Shown here: positions 1-12,200 of the stretch, in pieces
How the letters are laid out: each line of letters opens with the position of its first letter
How positions within the stretch are numbered: the stretch's first letter is position 1
From: Cliona cf. orientalis
Lineage: Eukaryota; Porifera; Demospongiae; Clionaida; Clionaidae
Reading direction: 5' to 3'
Length of the DNA stretch: 64,000 nt
NCBI GenBank assembly: GCA_963930775.1
Contig: OZ005691.1
Location: forward strand, 3,782,001-3,846,000
The notes under the pieces: model-generated
Seen by the model: the letters and a program-made list of their open reading frames with translations, nothing else
Database searches by the model: none
What the model was told of the DNA's origin: nothing
Made by a program: the position numbers and the translations under genes

Positions 1-211
1 ATGATGCAATCAAGGGCTCATCAAGGTGCCACAGAATATGCTAGTGCTAGTACACCTAATGCAAAAATGAACTTAAAGTGAGTAGACTCAATGTGATCTC
101 CTGCCTTGGCGAAAGAGAGCAGTGAGGTGGATATGGCTGCACAGCCCAAGGCAAAGAGCAGGGCTCCCTTGGCTCCCTCCAGCCTGGCTATCACCTCGGC
201 AGCTGCGTCCA
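1..211 (-). pseudogene. Copied fragment of one exon of the PLP enzyme gene
   Basis: On the minus strand this stretch reads as the segment 'MDAAAEVIARLEGAKGALLF' and onward to 'AKAGDHI', nearly identical to exon 2 of the Cys/Met PLP enzyme at 39080-39238. The similarity continues into the adjoining intron (1-30 matches about 38948-38975). It stops at about 211, before the exon's upstream part with the TRWGNP motif. The donor after GDHI is lost: the real gene has GTGAGT there, the fragment lacks the GT. No other exon of the enzyme is nearby. It is a dead copy carried in on a duplicated DNA segment and probably lies in an intron of the cadherin gene that follows. Confidence 0.85.
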
Positions 212-243
212 TACATTACACGAGTCGTGCTGCATTTGTTTGC

Positions 244-3200
244 AGGATGCTGAGCCACTGACGCTAATAACCAGAGTGCAAACTGTTGATCCGGATTTCC
301 AGCTCAATGGAATTGTGGTCTAGCTATACATTAATTTTGAAAACTTGATACTAACCAAGGGACCATTTCAAATCGACCGTGAGAGTGGTGAGATTCAGGT
401 CTGCTCTGGAATGGAGGGAAGACTGGATCAAGAAACAATCCCATCTAATTATGTAGGCATTAAAATGAAGGCATACTTGTGTATTATTATTAATCTGGCT
501 CGAGGGATTGCAATGGTTTTGCATGCATAAAAGCTAAACCTTCTAACTTTTGTGTATGCAGCTGACAGTGGTTGCTAATGACCAGAGAGGTTTTGGGCCA
601 CAAGTGAGATCCACAGTCGGCAGCTTCAGGATCAACCTCCTGGATGTCAACAATAACATCCCAACCTTTACTATGCCCGTGAGTTATTCTTGGAATGTTA
701 AGATACATGGTAACATTATAGATAGGCTCTTCATCTTTTCGCGTACAGTGTACATACATACATTATTTGCCACGCGAAAAGGAGAGAGAAGAGCCTGGAA
801 AGGCTAATAGGAAAAAAAACGCACTTGTGTACTTGCTGTTATGTAGCTGAAACTTGATTATCATAGTTGTACGAGTTCACTCTGAGAGAGGACTAGCTAT
901 ACTATAGAGAAGATCCAGGAGCAATGGAGTCACCTCGACCAGTGTTTGGCCAGGTCGAGGGTACCGATAGGGATATAGACTCCAATACAATCCTCTACTA
1001 TCATGCTCTTGGTGATGGTAAGTCAAACTGAATTACTAAGTTCATAATGCAATAAAAATTTTAATTAATGTATCTGAAAATCAATACAGGTAGCACAAGT
1101 GTTGGTAATTCAAACATCACCGACATGTGACAACCAGTTCTGTGTTAATCTTGTGACGGGAGATCTCATACTCATTGGTTCACTGGTAAGAAGGAAAGGC
1201 CATCATGGTATTACTTGTTTTATGTGATTGTTGATTGGATCAACAGGATCGTGAGACTCAGACATCCTACATTTTCAACCTTGCAGTTAGCAACAATCGA
1301 ATCTTGGAATTCAATGTAGGTTATTAGCTAGTTTGTCTGTTTTTAATGACTTTCTTCTTTTTTTCTTGCCCCTCTTACTCTTCAATAGGACACTACCGGA
1401 GCTCCAGAAGGTAGCTACTAGCTATAATTTTACTAGACTGTAGCTATGTAGAGGTATACTGTCATTGTTGCCGCTAACTTTTAATGCAGGTGCTAGCACA
1501 GGTTCAGTAGCAGTTACTGTGACAGATTACAACGATGAAACTCCGGAGTTCATTCCTTCCACCCTCTCTGCATCTGTTGCTGAGGAGGCACCATTTGGTA
1601 CCACTATCACTACTCTCAGGGTATATAAGAAGTGCATGATTGTGCTGTATACAATGGAATTGCACTGTTCCTGGCCTGATACTAAGAGTTAGTTATAGCC
1701 ATATTATTAATATTATAGCTACAAATGCTTACCTGATGAAAGGTGAATTAGTTACAGGGTATACCTAGAACTCCATAGGAAACTAATGTTGACATACATG
1801 TGCTAATCTTGCAGGCTACAGATGCTGATATTGGCAATAATAGCGTTGTCTATTTCCGTATACTATCCAATAATGTACCATACGTTGTGGATCGTGACTC
1901 TGGTGTTGTGACAACGGCTGGAGTGTTCACTGGTCTGAGCGGTACAATACACAACGTAGAAGTGGAAGCATTTGATAACTTTGGAATCCCTCCCACCAAC
2001 AGAAGAACTGGAATAGTGACTGTGAGTTTCCTAGCGAATAGCTATAATAATATTATTACGTGTAGAGTATTATGGTCTGTATGTAAATGGGTGGATTTTA
2101 AATAGGTATGCTATTTCTCTTGATCGTGCAGGTGAGGATTTACAAGCTAACCGACCAGGTCATCATCACCTTTAAGACAGAAAAAGACTTAGTAGAGAGA
2201 AAGCTTGGTCGTATTCAAAGGTACAGGTGTAAGAGAAAACTTTTAATTATAATGATCTATATAATAATATTATTGTAATCCCCTGATTGATGCAGTGTGC
2301 TGGAGCAAGTCACTGAAGGTGATGTCACCATAACCGAGGTTAGAGTGGAACAAACTGAAGATGGATCAGTTGACACTACAGGGTATGTTGGCTGTATATT
2401 AATTTGTGTACAAAGGAATACCTCACTGTTTTGTATACTACAGCACTGACGTTCTGTTCTTCACGGTTCAACCAGTGAATAATGAAGTCATTTCACCGCA
2501 TACTGTGATCAGGTAAGTCAGTACCAAATTTGGCAGGGAACAAGATAGCTATACATAATATATACTTGGTAGTCACTGGTGGTCAGCCTTCACATGGAGC
2601 CATAATGGTTAATGCAATCTGGGATCGACTGACCACCAAATTTTTCGATTGCTGCTGATAAGCTTCTGACCATCATTTTGTATCTTGTTATCTCAATTCA
2701 AACCCACAGATTAATCGATGCACAATATACAGTAGTCGAGGATGTCTTCACTGACTGTAATGTACAGAAAATTGCGGTAGGATATTATACAGTTGTATGA
2801 AATATTACAGTGTTACCCATTCCTTTGTACAATATCATGTAGGTATTCGTGCCTGACGTAGCAGTAGCGCGTGAAATCCCCTACTGGGTGTGGATTATCC
2901 TGGGGGTACTGGGTCTGATCATCATTTGCCTCTGCTGTTGCTTCCTCATTGGATGTGTCATTGAGCGAAGAAGGTAAATAAAATACCAGATGAGCAACTT
3001 TATTCTCCCGGGTTGAAATTAAACAGTGCATGGACTAGCTGACAATAACCGAAAATCATGCATGTTTGTCTCTTCAGGAATCGAAGATGGAGGAAACAGT
3101 CCACACTACACAAGAGTGAGTGTTACAACTAACAGTAGAGTCTATACACCAACTATATAACCTAATGCCTTAGGTAGTCTTTTTCATGCACGATATCATA

Positions 3201-6200
3201 AATTAAGTAGACTTGCAAGTAGGGACACGCACATTATGCTTTTTAAAGTTCCTATTATGCTATGCTCTAATTCCCAACACCAAATTAATTATGCTTATTG
3301 TTTTGTACCTATTATGCTCTTGGTTCTCTCAATTTTTTGTATTTTGAAACTAATTTCTTTCGAAAATTTGTACGTTATAAAAGCTTTATTTCATAGAAAA
3401 GATAAGCTACGGACATACTAGACTACCTTACTCACTAAACGTTAGAAAAGTGCTATGTACTTGGTCGATTACCTGACTGCCTTATAATTTAATCCTATTA
3501 TGCCGGCATAACAAAACCACCTATTATGCCCAAAGCAATGCCAGCATATTGTGCTTGTCTCTACTTGCAAGGCTCCATGAATGTAGTCTACGTATCATCT
3601 TCCCTTTGAATTTTTACCCAGTAATTTAATAGTCCAGCCTGAGGCATCAAAACTGAATTCTGGAGAAATTGGGAGAATTAGTTAGCTACATGACAGATAA
3701 TCACGACAATAATCTATTATTATGCTTGCAGGCAACACTTCTGAGTTGGAACAGTTCAGCCTGTACAACTACCAAAAACAAAATCCTGCCTACATTTCAC
3801 CGAATGTGGACTGGCCTGACTTAACAACGTGAGTTTACTGGCTACAAAATAGTATACTAGTATTAAATCATGAACACAATGTTAAAGCAATGCTATATAA
3901 TTATAGGAGTGAAGTCACTAGTGTGTCAACCATTGACCAGCCAAACCCTCTCTATGCTTCACAGGTTAGTCATACAACTTCTTTTGATTATAATAATGCA
4001 GCTATATACTACGCACACACGTGCAATTATTATTATTTATTATGGCTTTTAACAGTGTCTGATTAGTAAGTTCCAATTCTGATTAGTAATATTTTCCAGA
4101 ATTTTGAGCAAAAAGTTACAAGTTTTGGCCAGAAATATAAAAATTATTATTGCAAAAATACAAATTGCTATTGTACACACTTTTCTTGATTAATATAGAC
4201 ACATAAGCATGCATGAAAATGGGGTGAAAGCTTGTTTCTTTTGTTTGTCAAATTTTGAAAATTTGCCTGAGCACTCTAAATTTAGTCATATTGCCATTCT
4301 AAATCCTTAATTGTCCTTTTTCCTAGACAGTGACCGGCAGCTTGTTGAAATTGATCAACGAAATCAGAGTAGCAGGCCTCTGCTTGATGATTTTTCTCCT
4401 GTTTCCCGGATCTTGTACTTTTAGTGTCCTTCACGCTGAGCCAAAGTCCCTATTTTAAACATAGTGTCGATATCATATTAGTGCAATGTCAAATAGCATG
4501 CAAGATCACAAATACTTCCAAATGAAGAGGTCCTATTGTACAAATTTGTACACCTTGCCCTAGTCAGGATACAAATTTGTACACCAGTGTACACCTTGGG
4601 CTAGTCAGGATACAAATTTGTACACCTGGTGTACAAATTTGTATCCTGACTAGCCCAAGGTGTACAAATTTGTACACCTTGGTCAAGTTGTACAAATTTG
4701 CATACTGACTAGGGCAAGGTGTACAAATTTGTACACCCTGGTCTGGTCGAGATCTTATAAATATAAAATTGAATAGCTCACAAATTTGAACACCATAGTC
4801 ACTCTAATTAAAGTGCACTACTAAATAACATCAATTCAACGTCCCTGCAGATCACATGCTATGTTTTTTCGATTGTGTTTGTAAATAATGCTACCCGCCT
4901 GCGTTATTGTATTGGATGAGAAATAAATTGCTGTGGCCTAACGGAGGGCTCTTGGAGTTTCATGCATTATCACTGTTCTTTAGATTAGTAGATGGAGGAT
5001 CTCCGATCCAGTGCCACTAGGGTAAGAAAAGTAATACCAGCCTGTATATAGCTGAGCTAGCTAGGGTTGGGAAGTCCAAGACCACCCCACCCCCAATGAA
5101 ACATTGCATGCCCATTGACCCAATCCAATCCCATCTGTTAGCATTTGCCTGCCAGCTCTCTAGTCACTGTAAATAATTTAATCAGCACAAAACTTACTAA
5201 GCTTTCATTGATTGAGTAGCTCTCAGTTGTCTACATGCCATCTCCCCCAATCTTTTGTCTGTATAATTCATACTGGCATTGCTAACGGGTTATCAGTCAG
5301 TGTAAGCATGTCTTCTTGGTCTCATTAAAGTTCTCAGGCAGTCGGATGAAATCTGTATGCAAATCAGTATGATAAATATAAATAATGGGCTAGCATAGGA
5401 TTTTTCAACAAACTGCTGGGATAATTTGGCTACTATTAAAGCTCAGGATACTTTTATATAAACAGCTAAAATTATATGGAAGCTTACCATCCATTAGCCT
5501 CGTACCCAGGCCCTTTGAGGGGGAGGAGGAAAAAGGGCCTGGTACACACTGTATGCGCATGCGTTATTTTCCCAGTAAAAGCTGGGAATTCGTATATCAT
5601 TGGATATTATCCGTATTGCTTCTCCGTATGCTATCCGTGTTATAGATAGTATCGCGGAACTAGCGACCTTTGACCCGTCCGTCTGTGAGGGACCAGAGCG
5701 AAGGCGAGATGGCTGAAACCTTCGAAGAAGCGATGGTGCATGCTCTTGGTTGCATCGGAAAGGCAGGTCTAGCACTTAAGGAGGAACAAAGGAAGGCAGT
5801 GAGGCATATTTTGAATGGTCAAGATACTTTCGTGTGGCTCCCAACTGGTTTTGGGAAATCTATATGCTATGAGTGTCTACCGTTCGCGTTTGATTTCGCC
5901 TTGGGGCGTATACAAAGTTCAGACCTCAAAAGCTTAGTGATAGTCATATCACCATTGAGATCCTTGATGGTGGATCAAGTTGTATCCCTTAAAAAAAGAG
6001 GTGTTTCTGCAGCTATCCTCAGTGGCCATGAAGGTATAGATAAAGATTTGTTAGCTTCAGACACAGATTTGGGCCTTCCAGGGAAGTACAGTCTGGTTTT
6101 TTCTGCTCCTGAAGCAGTAATTGGTTCGGCAAAGTGGCGGGAAAAGTTGCTTACGTCTCCTCTCCATGATAGAGTAGTGGCTGTGGCTGTAGATGAGGCC

Positions 6201-9200
6201 CACTGTGTCTCCAAGTGGTAAGTGTTTAATATAAATAATAGATTATAGTTATTCCCTTTCTTTACATAGGAGTGATTCGTTTAGACCAATTTATGCTCGA
6301 GTTGGGGAGATTCGTGCATTCATCCCACCAGGCACTCCTGTATTAGCTGTAACTGCCACAGTTACCAAAAAAGTGCGACTTGATGTGTGCCGTAAGTTGG
6401 AGATGTCTGAGTACAAATTTGTGTGGGCTTCTCCAGAACGGCCAAACATATATTACGAGGTTCTTCCACGCTCCGATGTTGACACCGATATCAAACCAAT
6501 TGTAGATGACCTTCGCCGCAATAAGCTACAGATGACACGTGTAATTATTTATTGTAGGTCCCTGAATGTGTGTTCGGATTTGTATGCCTACTTTTTATCT
6601 TGCCTTGGTGAGGACAGTTATTTCCCTCCTGATGCTCCTAAAATTAGCGACAATAGACTTTTTGGTATGTATCATGCCAACACCCCAGCCCATAACAAGG
6701 AAGTCATTCTTAACAGCATGCAGAAGGAAGATGGAGTCGTACGGGTAGTATTTGCTACGGTTGCTCTTGGTATGGGTGTCAATCTTGTGGGTGTCAATAG
6801 AGTAGTTCATTATGGAGCACCAGCCTCCATTGACGATTACTTTCAAGAGAGTGGGAGAGCTGGTAGGTCAGGGGAGGCAGCCAAGTCAACGGTATATTGG
6901 AAACCATCTGATGCTCCATTACGTAGAGATACTTTCGATCCTAGAAACGTGGAATTGGCTGCTGTGCGCCACTATTTAGAGAATAATACCAACTGCCGTA
7001 GGCAACAACTGTTGAACTATTTTGATTCTGATTTGTTTAGTACAATACATTGTAATGATAGACTATTATGTTGTGATGTGTGTGCTAGGAATGTAGTGAA
7101 GGAAAGTGTTGATACTGAATAGTAATAATTAAGTTTAACTCTCTGAGTCACTTTCTGCTTCTGAACAGTCTGTAGCATCACTGTCAGATAAATTTCCTTC
7201 ACCTAATGCGTATTTTAGTGCTACTGTTTGTTTTTGTTTCCGTAAAATCCATTGCTCCATTTTGGTCCAATTCAAATTAGATAAAGGATTCTCACTAAAT
7301 TTTTTGAAGTGGTTAAGCTCCCTACCTGTATTAATAGAAAGTATTTTATTTTTGATGAGTACAGCTGCCACCTTAGCAACGTCCTCGTGGTCACTTTTAG
7401 TGCAATGAGCTGATGTGGGTACTGGGACGTTGCTTTCTTGATCAAACCTGTCCCTTATATTGCACAGGGTGGTGACTGAACGAGCTGAACGACTTATTGC
7501 CGTGGCCGTCATGTTGGGTCCCATGTTGTTTATGATCTCCTTAAAAAGCTTATTCATATGTTCGTTGAAAAGATCACAAGGGATGTTTTTCCCCATCCCA
7601 CCATGGGTATTAACAAATCTCTCCCACTTTAGTTGATGTGATAGTGATGGTGGTAGAGTAGCTAGCTGGAACTGCATTCGTAGGGCCTCCCACGCATATT
7701 TCGTTCGCCCAGAAGCATGGAAGTGAAGAAGAAAAACTTTCCAGCAGCATTCCATTCTATCACCATCCCCAAAACCCCATCCATTTTTGAATTCTAGTGC
7801 AAGGGAGGCGAAGTGGCAAAATACGCGAGCATAGTTATACACTGCGTCTTTTGTTTTTGCTATTGGCTTGTGCAGTAATGCCTCCTCGGTTATTGACAAT
7901 GTGTTGATCACTTGCCGTGAAAGCTCTGCAATAAATTGGGATTTTTGTTCCTTTGTTTTGAGTGGTGGTAGGTGTTTTGGTTTGTCATTAGGAGAGTCTA
8001 TTCCCAGCAAATTACAAGCATATGCCACGTAGTGACCTTTCAATACCGTAAACAGAACATCAGTGCAGGCATTCATGTCCTTCTTGGGATCCTTAGCTTT
8101 TGGTAGTCGTCCAAGAAGACCGCAAAGGTGGTAGAATGTGCCATGATCGCTTGATGATGCCTTAAATAGCTTCTTCCATATCACCTGTGATGGTATACTT
8201 AAAATAACTAGGAACTTCAAGGATGATAATAAGGTAGGATGTGTGTGTGTGTACATATTATGTGAGTACATACATGTTTACATATGTGTATCTGTGTGTA
8301 TGTGTGAGCATGTGTGTATGTACATGTATGTGTGTGTGTATGCACGTGTGTGTTTGTTGGTAGTTGCCTAGCAACCAAAGTTTTATAGGCAATCTACCGG
8401 CTATGGGAAGGGGGTGGGTCATCATAAAGAGGTCAACTACCAACAAAATTGTTATCTGACAGTAATTGGGGTGCATTCAACCATGCATCTCATGCACCCC
8501 AATTACTGTCAGATAACTATTATGTGTGTGTGTACATGTTGCTAAAGTTTCTATGCAGTTGTGTGCATTTGATGTTTAAGATTGAGTCACCTTTAAAAAG
8601 CACATGAGGGCATGCCAATCTTCTGTTATTGGTTCTACTAATTGAAGCCTCTCTCTGGGAGTGTCCCCATCCATCAAGTGGCGCTGTGCACAGGCCTGTC
8701 TCTCGCAGGTGAGTTGATCTCCGCCAGAGAGTACTCTTTTGTCGCATGGAAAATCTTCCCCTAAGTATCCCTGCATTGCTTGCATAATTTCCACCATATC
8801 TGCATGTCTAGCTTCATTTTTGGTCAACACATCTAAAAAATATGTATCAGATTTTTCTGCCATACTATCAGAATATTGATGAGGAATGTGTTGTGGGACC
8901 ACTTCAGCACACTGGTTAAGGCATTTGATGTATGCACACAAAATTCTTCCTGCTAGCACTGTGAGATTCATTTTAATGGCATTGATTTCCTCTGCAGTTG
9001 GCAAAAATGATGAAGCATCAAGCTTATGCAAGTTTTCCGTGCTACCGGTTGTTGAAAGAGAGGAATCATACGCACGAGGACGGATGACTAGAAGTGAATA
9101 CATGTGGACTAATGAATGATGATGATTGGACCTAATGTCGCGGACATCCTTGCGTTTATCCACATTATCACCAATAAACTTGATAGGTAAGCCACTAGAA

Positions 9201-12200
9201 ATCCACTTTTTCAGTGGGGCTTCGTGCATGCTGCTGATGTCTGATACAACCTTTAGTGTACCAGTATAACTAAGTGCTACACCGACATGATTGAGCCTGG
9301 CATAGACCTGTATGATTGTATAATTATTTAATTCAATTATCAGCATGTATGTATATGTACAATATGCAGTAACAAACCTGCTTTTGGATGTGTGAGGTGA
9401 AAAGCACCAGGGAAAGTAACGTTTGCAGACCTACCATTTCTCGGTTTCGCTCCTTCAAAAGGACTGCAACTGCTGTGCATATGCCTGGAAAGTGGAAGCT
9501 ACCATGCTTACGGTCATTTCTTGAATCACTTCGACCGACGATCAGTTTCAAGAGCTCCAACAAAAGGGGTGATTTCGCTTCCATCTCACCAATATACTTG
9601 GACCATGTAAACTCTTGGAATTCTTTGAGTGGTGCTTTGCGGAAAGAAGTTGGCTCTGCCCGTCTACAAAGTGCTGTACACTCTTCCTCAATTAGATTGA
9701 ACACCTTATGGACTACAACACCGCATAAGCCTTGATGAGCGATGACTGCCTTGGCAATGGTTTCAGTATTACCACTGGCAAGTGCTCGTCCTAAACGATT
9801 TAGGGAAGGATCAACTGAACAGGTGTATGGTGAGAGTCGGCTAGGGGAAGATACGATTATCTGAAATTTAATGTTCAACCAAGTTTGGAATATTATAGTA
9901 TCAACTTATGGTCAGTTCTTACTTGTACAGACTTATTAGTGCCTTGCATCGTAGGAATGTCTGTATTATTTATTGTTGAAATAAACAGCTGTAGTGCATA
10001 TCATAGTGTTTTATTGTTACCTGGTTGGAGCGTATTTTGTTTCAGTGTTTGAAGAGGGCTACGTGGATGGTCTAGATGTATTATTGTTGTATGTAATTAT
10101 CACAATCATGTATGCTATGTATGGTCTAATACGTACCATTAGGAAATAATCGCTTGCTAGCACCAAAACGCCGTTTGCAAGGAGGTTGGGCTTGACTCGT
10201 AGCTGGAGATACACCTGGACCACTGCTAGTATCCTTGGGTCTCTTTAACTGCCTGCCAATGACTATGTAGGGGATGACAGACAGCCCATGTGATTGTCCT
10301 AACTACAGCTCATGTACATGTACATCTATTGTACCTGTACATGTTGCTTCCCTATAGCTTGTCTTAGCGATTACTCTTAACCGGTTAAGTTTATCATACA
10401 AGGACTTTGCAGAGGACATGCAGTTTCGACAAGCGTACATGGGAAATCCATCATCAGCATCAACTGGAACTTCAAATATGGACCTCAACATAGCAGGAAG
10501 TTGTTTCTCAAGTGATGACGGCGAAAACAAAGCTGTCATATGTTTCCCTTCCTGCCTTTTGCGGCAAAAACGGCATGTATACTCGACTGGTGGTGGTTTG
10601 GACATGGTTTCTCTGATCTGCTACGCGGTACACGCGCGCGTGCGGTCAGCGGTAAGGAACACGGAATTGCATGACCGTGTCACGTATTCCGTAAAATGAT
10701 CCACGTGGCAGCTAACATTTCCGGAGGATTATACAGAGAAATTTACGGAACTTTCGACGCATGCGCATACAGTGTGTACCAGGCCCTTTTTCCTCCTCCC
10801 CCTCAAAGGGCCTGGGTACGAGGCTAACCATCCATTAACTTGGATACCAACGGTCGATCAAGACAGGATTGCTGCACACAGCTGCTGTTCGAGGATATGG
10901 ATTTGAATTTCAATCACGTGACTATCATGCGCTACATATACATGTATTATGTATAGCCAGACCACACCTCCTTTTTTGAGACAGCAGCTGCAGCCAGTGA
11001 AACTTGGAGAGGGCTCATAGGCCTGGACGGCCTGCTGATGCACGATCATAGTAAGTCCTTGTAAAAGTAAATAGCCATAATAGATGGTAAATACTCGGAT
11101 CCGATGATAATAATTTATATTTGATAGCTAGTAGAAAGCACACATTGAGGCTAGACATAGCTAGCTAGTTTCTCAAATTTTACAGAAGCTGGGAAGAAAA
11201 TCATGGAGCCGCCTCGAGAATCTACTACCAGGACTTGAACCGATGGTCACAGTTGCTCCAAGAACAATTGGGACAACCAACTCATGATCAATGAAAGATG
11301 ATGATAACTTCACTTCAAAATGGAGGCCGCACAGTGATGTGCACTCTTTAGCAGGACCCAGGATATAATTGTAAGTATAACAACATTTGGCGTGTATTAT
11401 TAAAGTTCTCGGCTGTTTTGTAATACTCTTATCAGCGTTTGGTTAGCTACACCCTTGAGATAAGATATGGGTCTGGCCCAGAGCTCGGAACTTTTTGCAT
11501 CCACCCTGATCCAGCTATATATGTGTGACTAAGCTTAATGACCCTGTTCCACTATTGTAGAACCGAGTAGGGTGGCTAGGTTTGCTGAATCAACAGCATG
11601 ACCAACAATGGCAGAATGCCCTGTTTGTTTTGGCTATAGTATTATTCATCTGCTCTGGAAGGTGTACAAATTTGTACACCCCATCACACTTATAACCTTG
11701 ACTGGGTGTACAAATTTGTACACCCCATCACGCTTATAACCTTGACTGGGTGTACAAATTTGTACATTCACTTCCAGATTGTACAAATTTGTACACTTAT
11801 GGAATAAACTACATCAAAATGACCATTGTGCTTTTTATTTATCTAGGTTGTTTCTTCTGCTGGACAGACTGTCAGAAGTATAATACATCCTGAAGAAAAT
11901 CCTGCAGCAGGGCAATAAATCTTGAACTACCTCAGCAAATATTTGCACTTGTTCATAAATTTTTAACTACAGTAGTTTTTTTCAGACAAGCACTTTTCTG
12001 GTGCTGTTTTTTGTTCAGTTTTGTGTGATAATTGGCATAAAATTCACTAATCAGAATTGGAACTTACTAATCAGACACTGTTTTTAGGAAATTGAGCTTG
12101 ATATGCCACCTGAAGAAACTGATGTGGAGACAACTTCACGAGTTTCAGGGCTCTCAGGGCTCTCCTCAGAATCACAAGTATACTTCTCTAGCTTTCCCCG

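Larger units (their letters stand above)
5495..10826. mobile_element. DNA transposon carrying a RecQ-like helicase and a DUF6589-type protein
   Basis: The terminal inverted repeats begin TAGCCTCGTACCCAGG and match for about 65 bp (5495-5564 against 10759-10826), ending near GCGCATGCG. The element is flanked by a 9-bp direct repeat, ACCATCCAT, at 5486-5494 and 10827-10835. It carries two convergent genes whose stop codons are 12 bp apart: a two-exon helicase (5709-7122, +) and a seven-exon gene (7135-10605, -). The two genes fill almost the whole element. Both reading frames are intact, so the copy looks recent and possibly autonomous. Three small elements in the window share the TAG[TC]CTCG terminus and the 9-bp duplication. 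A 9-bp duplication is typical of Mutator-like elements, but the proteins do not look like Mutator transposase, and I do not assign a superfamily. Confidence 0.9.
4053..12080. mobile_element. Outer 8-kb DNA element with perfect 35-bp terminal inverted repeats
   Basis: The sequence at 4053-4087 (beginning CAGTGTCTGATTAGTAAG) is the exact reverse complement of 12046-12080, 35 of 35 bases. Inside both ends lie clusters of the palindrome TGTACAAATTTGTACA (4537-4740 and 11660-11796), so the element has subterminal repeats as well. Removing the 5.3-kb transposon nested in it leaves about 2.7 kb, in which I see no transposase reading frame, so it is probably non-autonomous. A target-site duplication is not clear: the flanks are TTTTAA on the left and TTTTTA on the right. 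The superfamily is not assigned. The right terminus lies 6 bp from the cadherin splice acceptor. Confidence 0.75.

Noticed and set aside
5495-10826. Helitron or Mutator assignment for the RecQ transposon
   Set aside because: It has inverted repeats and a 9-bp duplication, which Helitrons lack, and the helicase is RecQ, not Pif1. The 9-bp duplication suits Mutator, but no Mutator transposase motifs were seen.
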